This document shows, in pieces, positions 1 through 6,029 of a stretch of DNA of 11,443 nucleotides. A program made the position numbers and the translations under genes. The stretch's first letter is position 1, and each line of letters starts with the position of its first letter. The notes under the pieces were generated by a model. It saw only the letters and a program-made list of their open reading frames with translations, was not told where the DNA came from and did no database searches. The DNA lies in the NCBI GenBank assembly GCA_002455915.1, contig DKLU01000054.1:1-11443 (forward strand), read 5' to 3'. Origin of the DNA: Chryseobacterium sp. UBA6632. GTDB taxonomy: Bacteria; Bacteroidota; Bacteroidia; Flavobacteriales; Weeksellaceae.

Positions 1-681
1 CAATCTGTCGAAGTTTACCGCTTTATATTCTTCATCTTCAGCGAAAATAATAGGATCTCCTTTTCTTTGTGGAATAGATACCGGCACCACCTCATCAGCG
101 AATTTTCCTTCACTCCAAGCTTTTGCTGATCTTTTGTAAGATTCAATTGCAAAATTATCCTGATCTTCTCTTGTAATATGATAATCTGTAGCACATTTTT
201 CTGCACAAACTCCCATGTGAACTTTGTTGTAAACGTCTGTAAGACCGTCTAAAACCATTCCGTCCTGCATTTTTACATCGCCTAGTTTGGTCGCATTTCT
301 TGCGTTATAATAGTGAGGAACCGAAGACATGTTTTCCATACCACCAGCTACAATTACATCTGCATCACCTGCTTTAATCGCCTGTGCCGCCATAGTAACC
401 GCTTTCATTCCTGAAGCACAAACTTTGTTTACCGTAGTAGATGGAGTTTCGATGGAAAGTCCTGCTCCTAAAGCAACCTGACGAGCCGGAGCTTGTCCTT
501 CACCCGCCTGTAGAACGTTCCCCATATAGATTTCCTGAACGTTTTTAGTGTCTAAACCAATTTTGTCTAATGCTCCTTTTACAGCAACAGAACCCAACTT
601 TGTAGCCGGAACGGTTGATAAGCTTCCCAAGAAACTTCCCATTGGAGTTCTTACTGCGGAAACGATGAATACTTCTTTCAT
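1..681 (-). CDS. Thiolase (acetyl-CoA C-acetyl/acyltransferase), N-terminal part, cut by window edge
   Basis: This is the first 227 residues of a thiolase. The ATG is at 681-679 and the frame stays open to base 1, so the C-terminal part, roughly 165 residues for a typical family member of about 390, lies outside the window. It begins MKEVFIVSAVRTPMGSF, the usual thiolase N-terminus. The nucleophilic cysteine is Cys88 in NKVCASGMKAV (codon at 420-418), and the thiolase signature AGGMENMS follows. The histidine and second cysteine of the active site would be in the missing part. The enzyme acts in the cytoplasm on acyl-CoA, either thiolytic cleavage in beta-oxidation or condensation of acetyl-CoA; the visible part does not separate these. 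It lies 57 bp downstream of the small exported-protein gene on the same strand, with no clear promoter or terminator between, so readthrough from that gene is plausible. Confidence 0.95.
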   Translation of the reverse strand, partial: MKEVFIVSAVRTPMGSFLGSLSTVPATKLGSVAVKGALDKIGLDTKNVQEIYMGNVLQAGEGQAPARQVALGAGLSIETPSTTVNKVCASGMKAVTMAAQAIKAGDADVIVAGGMENMSSVPHYYNARNATKLGDVKMQDGMVLDGLTDVYNKVHMGVCAEKCATDYHITREDQDNFAIESYKRSAKAWSEGKFADEVVPVSIPQRKGDPIIFAEDEEYKAVNFDRL

Positions 682-738
682 TTTTATAATTCTATTTTAA
701 TTTTATTTGTAGTAAGCTTTTGGGGCTTATTTTTCTTT

Positions 739-1194
739 CTATTTTTTGATTTCTGCAACCTTTTCTAAAGGTAAATCGTATTTTTCTCCGTTCAATACGC
801 TTTCGATTCTTATAAAATTATCCTGTGTAGCAAATATTCTGTTTGAATAAATATCTCCTACTTTTACAGGATTTTCCTTTTCAGTTTTCTCTAATACAAT
901 TACCTTATAATTACAATCGTCTACAAAAACCATCGTAGATTTTATATAATCTTTTCCGTTGTTGTAATATTCTGTCTGAACATTATCTTTAATCGTCATA
1001 TACCAAAGGTTCTGAGGATAATTAATACGTAAAAACGTACCTTCTTTGATATTGCTGCATTTCACAGGATTATCTAAAGGTTTCTGTTGTGTCACCTCTT
1101 TTTTAGGCGTATTTTCTTTATTCTTTTTCTGAGCATTAATTTGTGTAGTTCCTAAAACCAATGCCGCAACTGCGAATACTTTAAAAATGTTCAT
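739..1194 (-). CDS. Small exported protein of unknown function
   Basis: A 151-residue protein with a clear signal peptide: Lys5, a hydrophobic stretch at about residues 6-16 and a likely cleavage after NA at residue 21, giving a mature protein starting QKKNKENTP. There is no lipobox cysteine, so it should be periplasmic or outside the cell rather than a lipoprotein. Residues 22-45 are Lys/Gln-rich and probably unstructured. Residues 46-135 have alternating polar/hydrophobic strands suggesting a small beta-rich fold. The only two cysteines of the mature part, Cys46 and Cys94 (DDCNYKV), could form a disulfide. The DYIKS...VDDCNYKV pattern resembles small beta-barrel proteins often seen in Flavobacteria, but I cannot assign a family or function. 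Its start lies 12 bp downstream of the membrane-protein stop, so the two are probably cotranscribed, and the thiolase follows. Confidence 0.85.
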   Translation of the reverse strand: MNIFKVFAVAALVLGTTQINAQKKNKENTPKKEVTQQKPLDNPVKCSNIKEGTFLRINYPQNLWYMTIKDNVQTEYYNNGKDYIKSTMVFVDDCNYKVIVLEKTEKENPVKVGDIYSNRIFATQDNFIRIESVLNGEKYDLPLEKVAEIKK

Positions 1195-1206
1195 ATCTGT
1201 GTCTGT

Positions 1207-1590
1207 TTATTTATTTTTATTTGTAACGAAAAGCATAATAAAAGCTCCTAAAAATTCAACGAGCCAGCCCCATCTTAGTTTTACAACACCGGCAAAGGTT
1301 TCCTGCCATGATTTGAAGGGTAAAAAGCTAAAATACTGCATCGACTGCATTTTAACGGCAGCCAATGTAAATATGAATAATAAGATTAATAAAGCAGCAA
1401 AAATGCGAACGATATTTTTTCCATTATTCACAATACCGAATAAGGCACATGCAGAAAGAATCCAACATGCGATTGCTAAATAATGGTCGAGTTTCCAGTA
1501 ATTCCAATTCCCGATAATAGGAACGTGAACCAGTGGCAAAAAACTGCCTACAACCACCAATACTAAACCTAATAACTGAATATTTTTCAT
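1207..1590 (-). CDS. Small integral membrane protein of unknown function
   Basis: I choose the ATG at 1590-1588 (protein begins MKNIQLLGLVLVVVGSF), giving 127 residues. An in-frame ATG at 1614 would add MYFGTLRN, but that segment lies in the predicted promoter/leader region and breaks the usual pattern of a short charged start before the first membrane helix. Four hydrophobic segments are visible, at about residues 4-22, 37-53, 61-80 and 106-122, with a basic C-terminus (NKNK). The segment between helices 1 and 2 carries a Trp/Tyr-rich stretch (GNWNYWKLDHY) and that between 3 and 4 a Trp/Phe-rich one (FLPFKSW). No catalytic motif is visible and I do not recognise the family. It is the first gene of a probable run continuing into the exported protein and then the thiolase. 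Confidence 0.8.
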   Translation of the reverse strand: MKNIQLLGLVLVVVGSFLPLVHVPIIGNWNYWKLDHYLAIACWILSACALFGIVNNGKNIVRIFAALLILLFIFTLAAVKMQSMQYFSFLPFKSWQETFAGVVKLRWGWLVEFLGAFIMLFVTNKNK

Positions 1591-1615
1591 ATTTCTTAAA
1601 GTGCCAAAATACAAA

Positions 1616-1647
1616 AAAAAATACAGCTGTAATCATTGTGTTTCAAA
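1616..1647 (-). promoter_or_regulatory. Candidate promoter for the membrane-protein/exported-protein/thiolase run
   Basis: On the minus strand a TTTG (1647-1644) is followed after 20 nt by TATTTTTT (1623-1616), one mismatch from the Bacteroidota TAnnTTTG box, and spacing is within the usual range. It sits about 25 bp upstream of the chosen ATG at 1590. The -7 box lies inside a long T run, which produces such matches by chance, so this is a weak call. Confidence 0.35.
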
Positions 1648-1832
1648 ATCAATTCAAATACATTTCAACGCCTCTTTGTTTCAAAATATTTAATATAAAT
1701 TTAACGATTTAATAATAAATATCGTTTTTATTCATTTATTTAAAAATTAAAATAATAAGAAAAATATTTTTTTGGAATCTATTTTTGCATCTTAATTAAT
1801 CTTTTTCAAGAAAATCTTTGCATCTTAGACAT

Positions 1833-1863
1833 AAAAAAATTGCACTTTCTTTCGAAAATGCAA
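1833..1863 (-). terminator. Rho-independent terminator after the nucleoside permease gene
   Basis: The hairpin at 1840-1863 pairs TTGCA with TGCAA and, after one mismatch, four more base pairs around a TTTC loop. On the minus strand it is followed by seven T residues (1839-1833). It lies about 30 bp past the permease stop codon, as expected for the end of the nuclease-permease unit. Confidence 0.7.
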
Positions 1864-1892
1864 CTTAATATTTTATTAATCATTGAATTGAA

Positions 1893-3275
1893 TTAATGCT
1901 TTACAGCAGAAACCTCTTCAGGATTATGTTTGTGTCTGAATAATACAGCAAATAAAATAGCTAAAACCAATGCATAAGCAGCGAAAGTCAGCCATATATT
2001 TTGCCAGTCTTTTACCTGAACAATTTGTGATAAAGTTCCGTCTGGATTTACCGCAGAATTGAATCCATTTTTAAGAATTTCCAGGAAAGTTGGATTATTA
2101 GGAGTTGTTTCTAAATAGGTAGACAAATCATTTACCGTCGTAAATCTGTGGGTAAAGAATTTATCAATTGCCCAACCCGCAGCATAACTTCCGAAAACTG
2201 CTCCAAAACCGTTGGTCATCATCATAAATAAACCTTGTGCTGAAGAACGAATTTTCTTGTCAGTAGTAGTTTCCACGAAAAGCGAGCCCGAAATATTGAA
2301 GAAATCGAAAGCCATTCCGTAAACGATACATGAAAGGATAATTAAGCTTAATCCAAACCCATCAGGAACTCCGTAAGCGAAGAATCCGAATCTTAAAACC
2401 CAAGCTAGCATAGACATCAACATTACTTTCTTAATTCCGAATTTTTTTAAGAAAAAAGGAATTGCCAAAATAAATAATGTTTCAGAAACCTGAGAAATCG
2501 ACATGATGATCGTTGATCTTTGTACTACGAAAGAATCTGCATATTTTGGGAAATGCTCGAATTCACTCAAAAATACATCTCCGTAAGCGTTGGTAAGCTG
2601 TAATGCAGCTCCCAAAAGCATCGAGAATAAAAAGAACAATGCCGTTTTATAATCTTTGAATAGTTTAAATGCATTTAAACCTAATTGCTCCGATAAAGGC
2701 GCACTTTTATCAATCAATTTCTGTGGCGGACATTTAGGCAACGTTAAAGCGTAAATTCCTAAACAAACAGCTACTGCTCCGGCAATATAAAACTGTCCTT
2801 CAGTTGCTTTATTTCCTGTAAGATTGGTAATCCACATCGCAACGATAAATCCTACGGTTCCCCAAACACGAATCGGTGGGAAATCTTTCACCACATCCAG
2901 ATTGCTGTTTTTAAGAATCGTGTAAGAAATAGAGTTACAAAGCGCAATCGTCGGCATATAGCAGCACATCGCAATAAGCATCACTGTAAAGAAAGAACCC
3001 GGTTCGCCAGAATTCGGTAAAATAAAAAGGACAATTCCGTAAAGAACGTGTAAAGCTGCAAAAATTCGCTCTGCATTCACCCATCTGTCGGCGATAATTC
3101 CAGTAATGGTTGGCATGAAAATGGAAGCAATTCCCATTGTTCCGAACACGGCTCCAAACTGAGCCCCGTCCCAATGCTTTGTACCGAACCAAAAATTAGC
3201 CATCGTAATCAGCCACGCTCCCCAAACGAAAAACTGAAGAAAACTAAGGATGGTAAGTCGTAGTTTTAAATTCAT
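1893..3275 (-). CDS. nupG: MFS nucleoside permease (nucleoside:H+ symporter family)
   Basis: A 460-residue inner-membrane transporter with about 12 hydrophobic segments. It matches the NupG/XapB-type family by recognised motifs: N-terminal FLQFFVWGAWL (residues 12-22), RVWGTVGFI (136-144), AFDFFNISGSLFVE (322-335), and RSSAQGLFMMMTNGFG (343-358). Family members import nucleosides with protons; substrate range cannot be read from sequence. It is somewhat longer than E. coli NupG (about 418). The extra length sits mainly in a hydrophilic stretch at about residues 376-425, between the last two membrane segments (NDLSTYLETTPNNP...). The ATG at 3275 gives a standard short start before helix 1. It begins 21 bp after the bifunctional-nuclease stop with no terminator between, so the two are likely one transcript ending at 1833. 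The symbol is given by family resemblance, not proven orthology. Confidence 0.92.
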   Translation of the reverse strand: MNLKLRLTILSFLQFFVWGAWLITMANFWFGTKHWDGAQFGAVFGTMGIASIFMPTITGIIADRWVNAERIFAALHVLYGIVLFILPNSGEPGSFFTVMLIAMCCYMPTIALCNSISYTILKNSNLDVVKDFPPIRVWGTVGFIVAMWITNLTGNKATEGQFYIAGAVAVCLGIYALTLPKCPPQKLIDKSAPLSEQLGLNAFKLFKDYKTALFFLFSMLLGAALQLTNAYGDVFLSEFEHFPKYADSFVVQRSTIIMSISQVSETLFILAIPFFLKKFGIKKVMLMSMLAWVLRFGFFAYGVPDGFGLSLIILSCIVYGMAFDFFNISGSLFVETTTDKKIRSSAQGLFMMMTNGFGAVFGSYAAGWAIDKFFTHRFTTVNDLSTYLETTPNNPTFLEILKNGFNSAVNPDGTLSQIVQVKDWQNIWLTFAAYALVLAILFAVLFRHKHNPEEVSAVKH

Positions 3276-3296
3276 AGTTAGTATAAAATATCTCTT

Positions 3297-3896
3297 TTAG
3301 TCAATTTTCTTTTTTCTCCTTTTTATTTCTTCCTGAATTTCCAAAGCAGTATCGTAATCTTCTTCTTTCACCGCTTCATCTAATAATTTCTGAAGCTCTT
3401 CCATAGAAATAGAAGTTAAACTATCTTCTGCCTGAACTGTTTCTGAAAACGATTGCTCTTCTTTAGCCACATCTTCCAATTCCAAAAGAATTCCTGCTTC
3501 GTTCAACACTTGCTGAGTTGTGAAAATAGGAGCATCAAATCTCACCGCCATTGCCACAGCATCTGAAGTTCTTGCATCAAGAATTAATTCTTCGTCTGTC
3601 GCTTTATTTTTGAAGTTGATATTCGAAAAGAAAACGCCATCTACAATCTGATAAATGATTACTGAAACCAATTCGAAATTGGCAGAAACTATAAATTTTG
3701 TGAATAAGTCGTGAGTAAGCGGACGCGGCGGATGAATGTCTTTCTCCAGACCAAGAGAAATGGATTGTGCCTCGAAGTTTCCTATAACAACAGGTAATTT
3801 TATATGTGTCTCTTCATGTTCCAATAACAATGCGTACGCCCCTGATTGGGTCTGGCTGTACGATATTCCGCGAATGATTAGCTGTTTATAATCCAT
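3297..3896 (-). CDS. Bifunctional nuclease family protein (DUF151) with C-terminal UVR motif
   Basis: A 199-residue cytoplasmic protein. Residues 1-140 match the bifunctional nuclease/DUF151 domain: start MDYKQLIIRGISYS, LPVVIGNFEAQSI (34-46), RPLTHDLF (58-65), and the DARTSDAVAMAVR segment (107-119). Residues about 164-197 form a UvrB/UvrC-type helical-hairpin motif (MEELQKLLDEAVKEEDYDTALEIQEEIKRR), usually a protein-protein contact element. The linker (141-163) is acidic and probably flexible. DNase/RNase activity is reported for plant members; a bacterial role is uncertain. The start is set by conserved domain beginning at residue 2 and by a promoter box ending 5 bp before the ATG. It is the first gene of a pair with the nucleoside permease, a combination that would suit nucleotide turnover, though that is inference. 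Confidence 0.93.
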   Translation of the reverse strand: MDYKQLIIRGISYSQTQSGAYALLLEHEETHIKLPVVIGNFEAQSISLGLEKDIHPPRPLTHDLFTKFIVSANFELVSVIIYQIVDGVFFSNINFKNKATDEELILDARTSDAVAMAVRFDAPIFTTQQVLNEAGILLELEDVAKEEQSFSETVQAEDSLTSISMEELQKLLDEAVKEEDYDTALEIQEEIKRRKKKID

Positions 3897-3901
3897 AGCT
3901 A

Positions 3902-3909
3902 CAAAGATA
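3902..3909 (-). promoter_or_regulatory. TAnnTTTG promoter box immediately upstream of the nuclease gene
   Basis: The minus strand reads TATCTTTG, an exact match to the Bacteroidota -7 consensus, ending only 5 bp before the ATG at 3896. A TTTG 11 nt further upstream is too close to be a standard -33 box, so only the -7 half is supported. If transcription starts the usual few bases after the box, the mRNA would begin at or next to the AUG (leaderless). Confidence 0.6.
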
Positions 3910-3948
3910 TACTAATTTTTCAAAGTAGTTTTTACTTTTTAAACAAAA

Positions 3949-3973
3949 ATAAAAGCCCGGAAAGGGCTTTTAT
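3949..3973 (-). terminator. Strong rho-independent terminator after etfA
   Basis: A perfect 10-bp stem, ATAAAAGCCC paired with GGGCTTTTAT, closes a 5-base loop. On the minus strand it is followed by a T-rich run (TTTTGTTT). It lies about 120 bp past the etfA stop and isolates the etf genes from the nuclease-permease pair. The stem ends also give a short T run on the plus strand, but no plus-strand gene needs it. Confidence 0.9.
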
Positions 3974-3975
3974 AT

Positions 3976-4086
3976 GTGAATTGTGCGATTGATAATTGTG
4001 AATTTATTTTATAAATTAATTTTGCTTTACAAGTGAATTTTTTTAGTTAAAATTAACAAGCCTAGCAAATTGATGATTCACAATTA
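3976..4086. repeat. GTGAATT-type short repeats with an 11-bp inverted repeat
   Basis: Between the etfA stop and its terminator, GTGAATT occurs at 3976-3982, 3998-4004 and 4033-4039. The first two bracket related 7-8 base units (GTGCGATT, GATAATT), giving a period near 7. TAATTGTGAAT (3993-4003) pairs perfectly with ATTCACAATTA (4076-4086), so the transcript could fold into a long-loop hairpin just past etfA. No coding frame is seen here. Confidence 0.55.
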
Positions 4087-4093
4087 AATTATC

Positions 4094-5041
4094 TTATCCT
4101 TTAAGAGCTTTAATTTTCTCCGTTAATGCAGGAATAATCTGGAAAGCATCTCCTACCACTCCGTAATCTGCTGATTTGAAGAATGGTGCTTCAGCATCAC
4201 TGTTGATTACCACAATAGTTTTAGAAGAGTTAACTCCAGCTAAATGCTGAATAGCTCCCGAAATACCTACTGCAATGTAAAGATTTGGAGAAATTGCTTT
4301 ACCTGTTTGCCCTACGTGCTCGTTGTGAGGTCTCCAACCGATATCTGAAACCGGCTTAGAACAAGCTGTAGCTGCTCCTAACACGTTTGCCAAATCTTCG
4401 ATCATTCCCCAGTTTTCAGGACCTTTCAATCCTCTACCTGCAGAAACTACGATTTCAGCTTCTTTCAAATCTAATTTTCCTGAGCTTTGCTCGTGAGAAA
4501 TCACTTTAGTATCTTCATTAGCAACTGATAGATTTTTTACTTCTTCAGAACCTGAAACTGCATTTTCTTTAACTCCGAAAGCATTTTGAGAAACTGTTAA
4601 AATAACTGCTGCTCCTTCAGATTTTGCATGCATGAAACCTTTTCCTGAGAATGCTTTTCTTTTCACCTGGAACGGAGAAAGACTTTCAGGAGCCTCCAAT
4701 ACGTTTGTAATTAAAGAATGTCCGTTCATTATTGCCAACATTGGCGTTACTGAAGAAGCATCTGTTGTGTGAGGGAAAACGATAATATTTCCGTTTGCCA
4801 CCTCGTTTACAGCCTGAGCATAAGCTTTAGCCGAGAAATTCTTAAGACCTTCGTCTTTAATATTGATTACATTAGACGCTCCATATTTGTATAATAAATC
4901 TGAAGAATCTGTAGGGTTTACTGTGATTGCTGTTACTGTATCTCCAGCCTGATCTGCCACTGCTTTAGCATAAGAAACTGCCTCAAAAGCCGCTTTTTTG
5001 TAAACTCCGTTTATATTTTCTGCGTATACGAATACTGCCAT
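4094..5041 (-). CDS. etfA: Electron transfer flavoprotein subunit alpha
   Basis: A 315-residue ETF alpha subunit of normal length. The heterodimer with EtfB carries FAD and AMP in the cytoplasm and passes electrons from acyl-CoA dehydrogenases towards the quinone pool. Residues 1-180 are the N-terminal nucleotide-fold domain. Residues about 190-315 are the FAD-binding domain, with SAGRGLKG (200-207), GWRPHNEHVGQTGKAISP (235-252), VGISGAIQHLAG (258-269), INSDAEAPFF (279-288) and ADYGVVGD (291-298). The position normally held by an arginine over the flavin ring (in human, the Arg of GASRAAVD) is Lys229 here (CSKPVSD). It lies 94 bp downstream of etfB. The space between holds a 7-nt periodic repeat ending 9 bp before the ATG, with no recognisable Shine-Dalgarno. 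The two genes are almost certainly expressed together. Confidence 0.97.
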   Translation of the reverse strand: MAVFVYAENINGVYKKAAFEAVSYAKAVADQAGDTVTAITVNPTDSSDLLYKYGASNVINIKDEGLKNFSAKAYAQAVNEVANGNIIVFPHTTDASSVTPMLAIMNGHSLITNVLEAPESLSPFQVKRKAFSGKGFMHAKSEGAAVILTVSQNAFGVKENAVSGSEEVKNLSVANEDTKVISHEQSSGKLDLKEAEIVVSAGRGLKGPENWGMIEDLANVLGAATACSKPVSDIGWRPHNEHVGQTGKAISPNLYIAVGISGAIQHLAGVNSSKTIVVINSDAEAPFFKSADYGVVGDAFQIIPALTEKIKALKG

Positions 5042-5050
5042 TTTTTTAAT

Positions 5051-5085
5051 TTTTAGGTTGTAGGGATTAGGTTTTAGGGATTAGG
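5051..5085. repeat. Five heptad repeats between etfB and etfA
   Basis: On the plus strand five consecutive 7-base units end in TAGG: TTTTAGG, TTGTAGG, GATTAGG, TTTTAGG, GATTAGG. On the coding strand this reads as CCTAAnn-type units. The array is exactly 35 bp and lies 9 bp upstream of the etfA start codon, in the position of the translation initiation region. The rest of the 94-bp gap is AT-rich. Confidence 0.9.
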
Positions 5086-5135
5086 TTAAAAAGTACGTAT
5101 TAAACTATTACCTTTTATCTGATACCTGTGATCTC

Positions 5136-5882
5136 TTAAATTACTTTCGCTTCTTCGTGAAGTAATCTTACCAATTCGTCCAAGTTATCTGCAGAAACCA
5201 ATTTTACTGCTGCTCTTGGTGGTACACTGTCATAAGAAACACCCTGAACTTTCACTTCAGATGAAGTAGGCTCTACTACCTGCAAAGGTTTTGTTCTTGC
5301 AGACATAATCCCTCTCATGTTTGGAATAATCAAATCTTTTTCGTCTACTAATCCTTTCTGACCTGCGATTACAGCAGGTAATTTTACAGAAATAGTTTCT
5401 TTTCCGCCTTCAATTTCTCTTACCGCAGTAGCTTCACTTCCGTTTACATCCAGACCAACAGAAGCGTTTACGAAAGGCTGATTCAACAACTGAGCAACCA
5501 TTCCCGGAACAGAACCACCGTTATAGTCGATCGATTCTTTACCGCAAAGGATTAAATCATAACCACCATTTTGAGCAACAACAGCGATTTCTTTTGCTGT
5601 AGAATAGCTATCTTTAGGATCAAGATTTACTCTTACTCCGTCGTTAGCACCAATGGCCAACGCTTTTCTGATAACCGGTTCTGTAGCAGCATCACCAACG
5701 TTGATTACCGTTACAGTAGCTCCTTGAGACTCTTGTAATTTAATAGCTTTTGTTAAAGCAAATTCGTCTAAAGGATTAATAACCCACTGGATTCCGTTTT
5801 TGTCGAATGCAGACTTATCTGCTGTAAAGTTGATTTTGGAAGTAGTATCCGGAACACTACTAATACAAACTAATATTTTCAT
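5136..5882 (-). CDS. etfB: Electron transfer flavoprotein subunit beta
   Basis: A 248-residue ETF beta subunit, close to the usual 250. It begins MKILVCISSVPDTTSKI. It shows the NPLDEFALTKAIKL segment (36-49), DLILCGKESIDYNGGSVPGMVAQLL (109-133) which forms the AMP-binding core of the family, and a C-terminal arm that wraps the alpha subunit. The normal NxPRY signature after the REIEGGKE segment (155-162) is altered to DEKDLIIPNMRG (180-191), so this is a divergent ETF beta rather than the mitochondrial type; it may simply be the Bacteroidota form. The gene precedes etfA. Upstream (5883-6029) lie an 18-bp perfect palindrome and a one-mismatch TAnnTTTG box, suggesting regulated transcription starting there. 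Confidence 0.96.
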   Translation of the reverse strand: MKILVCISSVPDTTSKINFTADKSAFDKNGIQWVINPLDEFALTKAIKLQESQGATVTVINVGDAATEPVIRKALAIGANDGVRVNLDPKDSYSTAKEIAVVAQNGGYDLILCGKESIDYNGGSVPGMVAQLLNQPFVNASVGLDVNGSEATAVREIEGGKETISVKLPAVIAGQKGLVDEKDLIIPNMRGIMSARTKPLQVVEPTSSEVKVQGVSYDSVPPRAAVKLVSADNLDELVRLLHEEAKVI

Positions 5883-5958
5883 GTGTACTATTTATTTGTT
5901 CGTTTTGCTTCGTTGTTTTTAATATCTCGGAAGCGATTTTAGTTTTAATTAATTTTTG

Positions 5959-5966
5959 CTAATATA
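5959..5966 (-). promoter_or_regulatory. Candidate -7 promoter box for etfBA
   Basis: The minus strand reads TATATTAG, one mismatch from TAnnTTTG, about 75 bp upstream of the etfB ATG. No TTTG box lies at standard distance upstream; instead the 18-bp palindrome occupies that region. The match is weak in AT-rich DNA. Confidence 0.35.
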
Positions 5967-5977
5967 AATAAAAAATA

Positions 5978-5995
5978 TATTATGCATGCATAATA
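5978..5995. promoter_or_regulatory. 18-bp perfect palindrome upstream of etfB (possible operator)
   Basis: TATTATGCATGCATAATA is its own reverse complement over all 18 bases, centred on GCATGC. It sits about 95 bp upstream of etfB and 35 bp past the stop of the short-chain dehydrogenase, just upstream of the candidate etfB promoter box. Size and symmetry suit a dimeric repressor such as a TetR-family protein, which often controls fatty-acid genes. It could alternatively act as a weak terminator for the dehydrogenase, since the minus strand continues into a T-rich run. Confidence 0.5.
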
Positions 5996-6029
5996 CTTAT
6001 TATTTTATTATTCAGCGCATTAGAAGTCT

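Larger units (their letters stand above)
1591..1892. other. AT-rich intergenic region of about 300 bp
   Basis: No coding sequence is visible. It separates the end of the permease gene (1893) from the start of the membrane-protein gene (1590). It holds the permease terminator (1833-1863), a weak minus-strand promoter candidate (1616-1647), a 10-base direct repeat GTTTCAAAAT near 1640 and 1679, and a repeated TTTGCATCTTA at 1784-1794 and 1817-1827. The first copy of the latter forms a perfect plus-strand TAnnTTTG box. Confidence 0.6.

Noticed and set aside
15..206. Plus-phase 63-codon minus-strand frame inside the thiolase
   Set aside because: The thiolase frame is open over the same bases and matches its family; this is an alternative frame without any recognisable feature.
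713..729. Hairpin TAAGC/GCTTA between the exported-protein gene and the thiolase as a terminator
   Set aside because: Only 5 bp of stem, and the T run follows on the plus strand, where no gene ends; the minus strand continues CTACAAAT without a T tract.
1187..1483. Plus-strand open frame of 98 codons
   Set aside because: It lies opposite the membrane-protein gene, which has good membrane-helix structure; the plus-strand translation shows no domain or signal and is a shadow.
1591..1614. Longer start for the membrane protein at 1614
   Set aside because: The added MYFGTLRN comes from the leader region and would push the first membrane helix away from the N-terminus; the ATG at 1590 fits better, though not proven.
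5051..5085. Heptad array as a CRISPR or a replicon telomere
   Set aside because: There are no spacers, the unit is only 7 bases, no cas genes are near, and the array is internal between two housekeeping genes.
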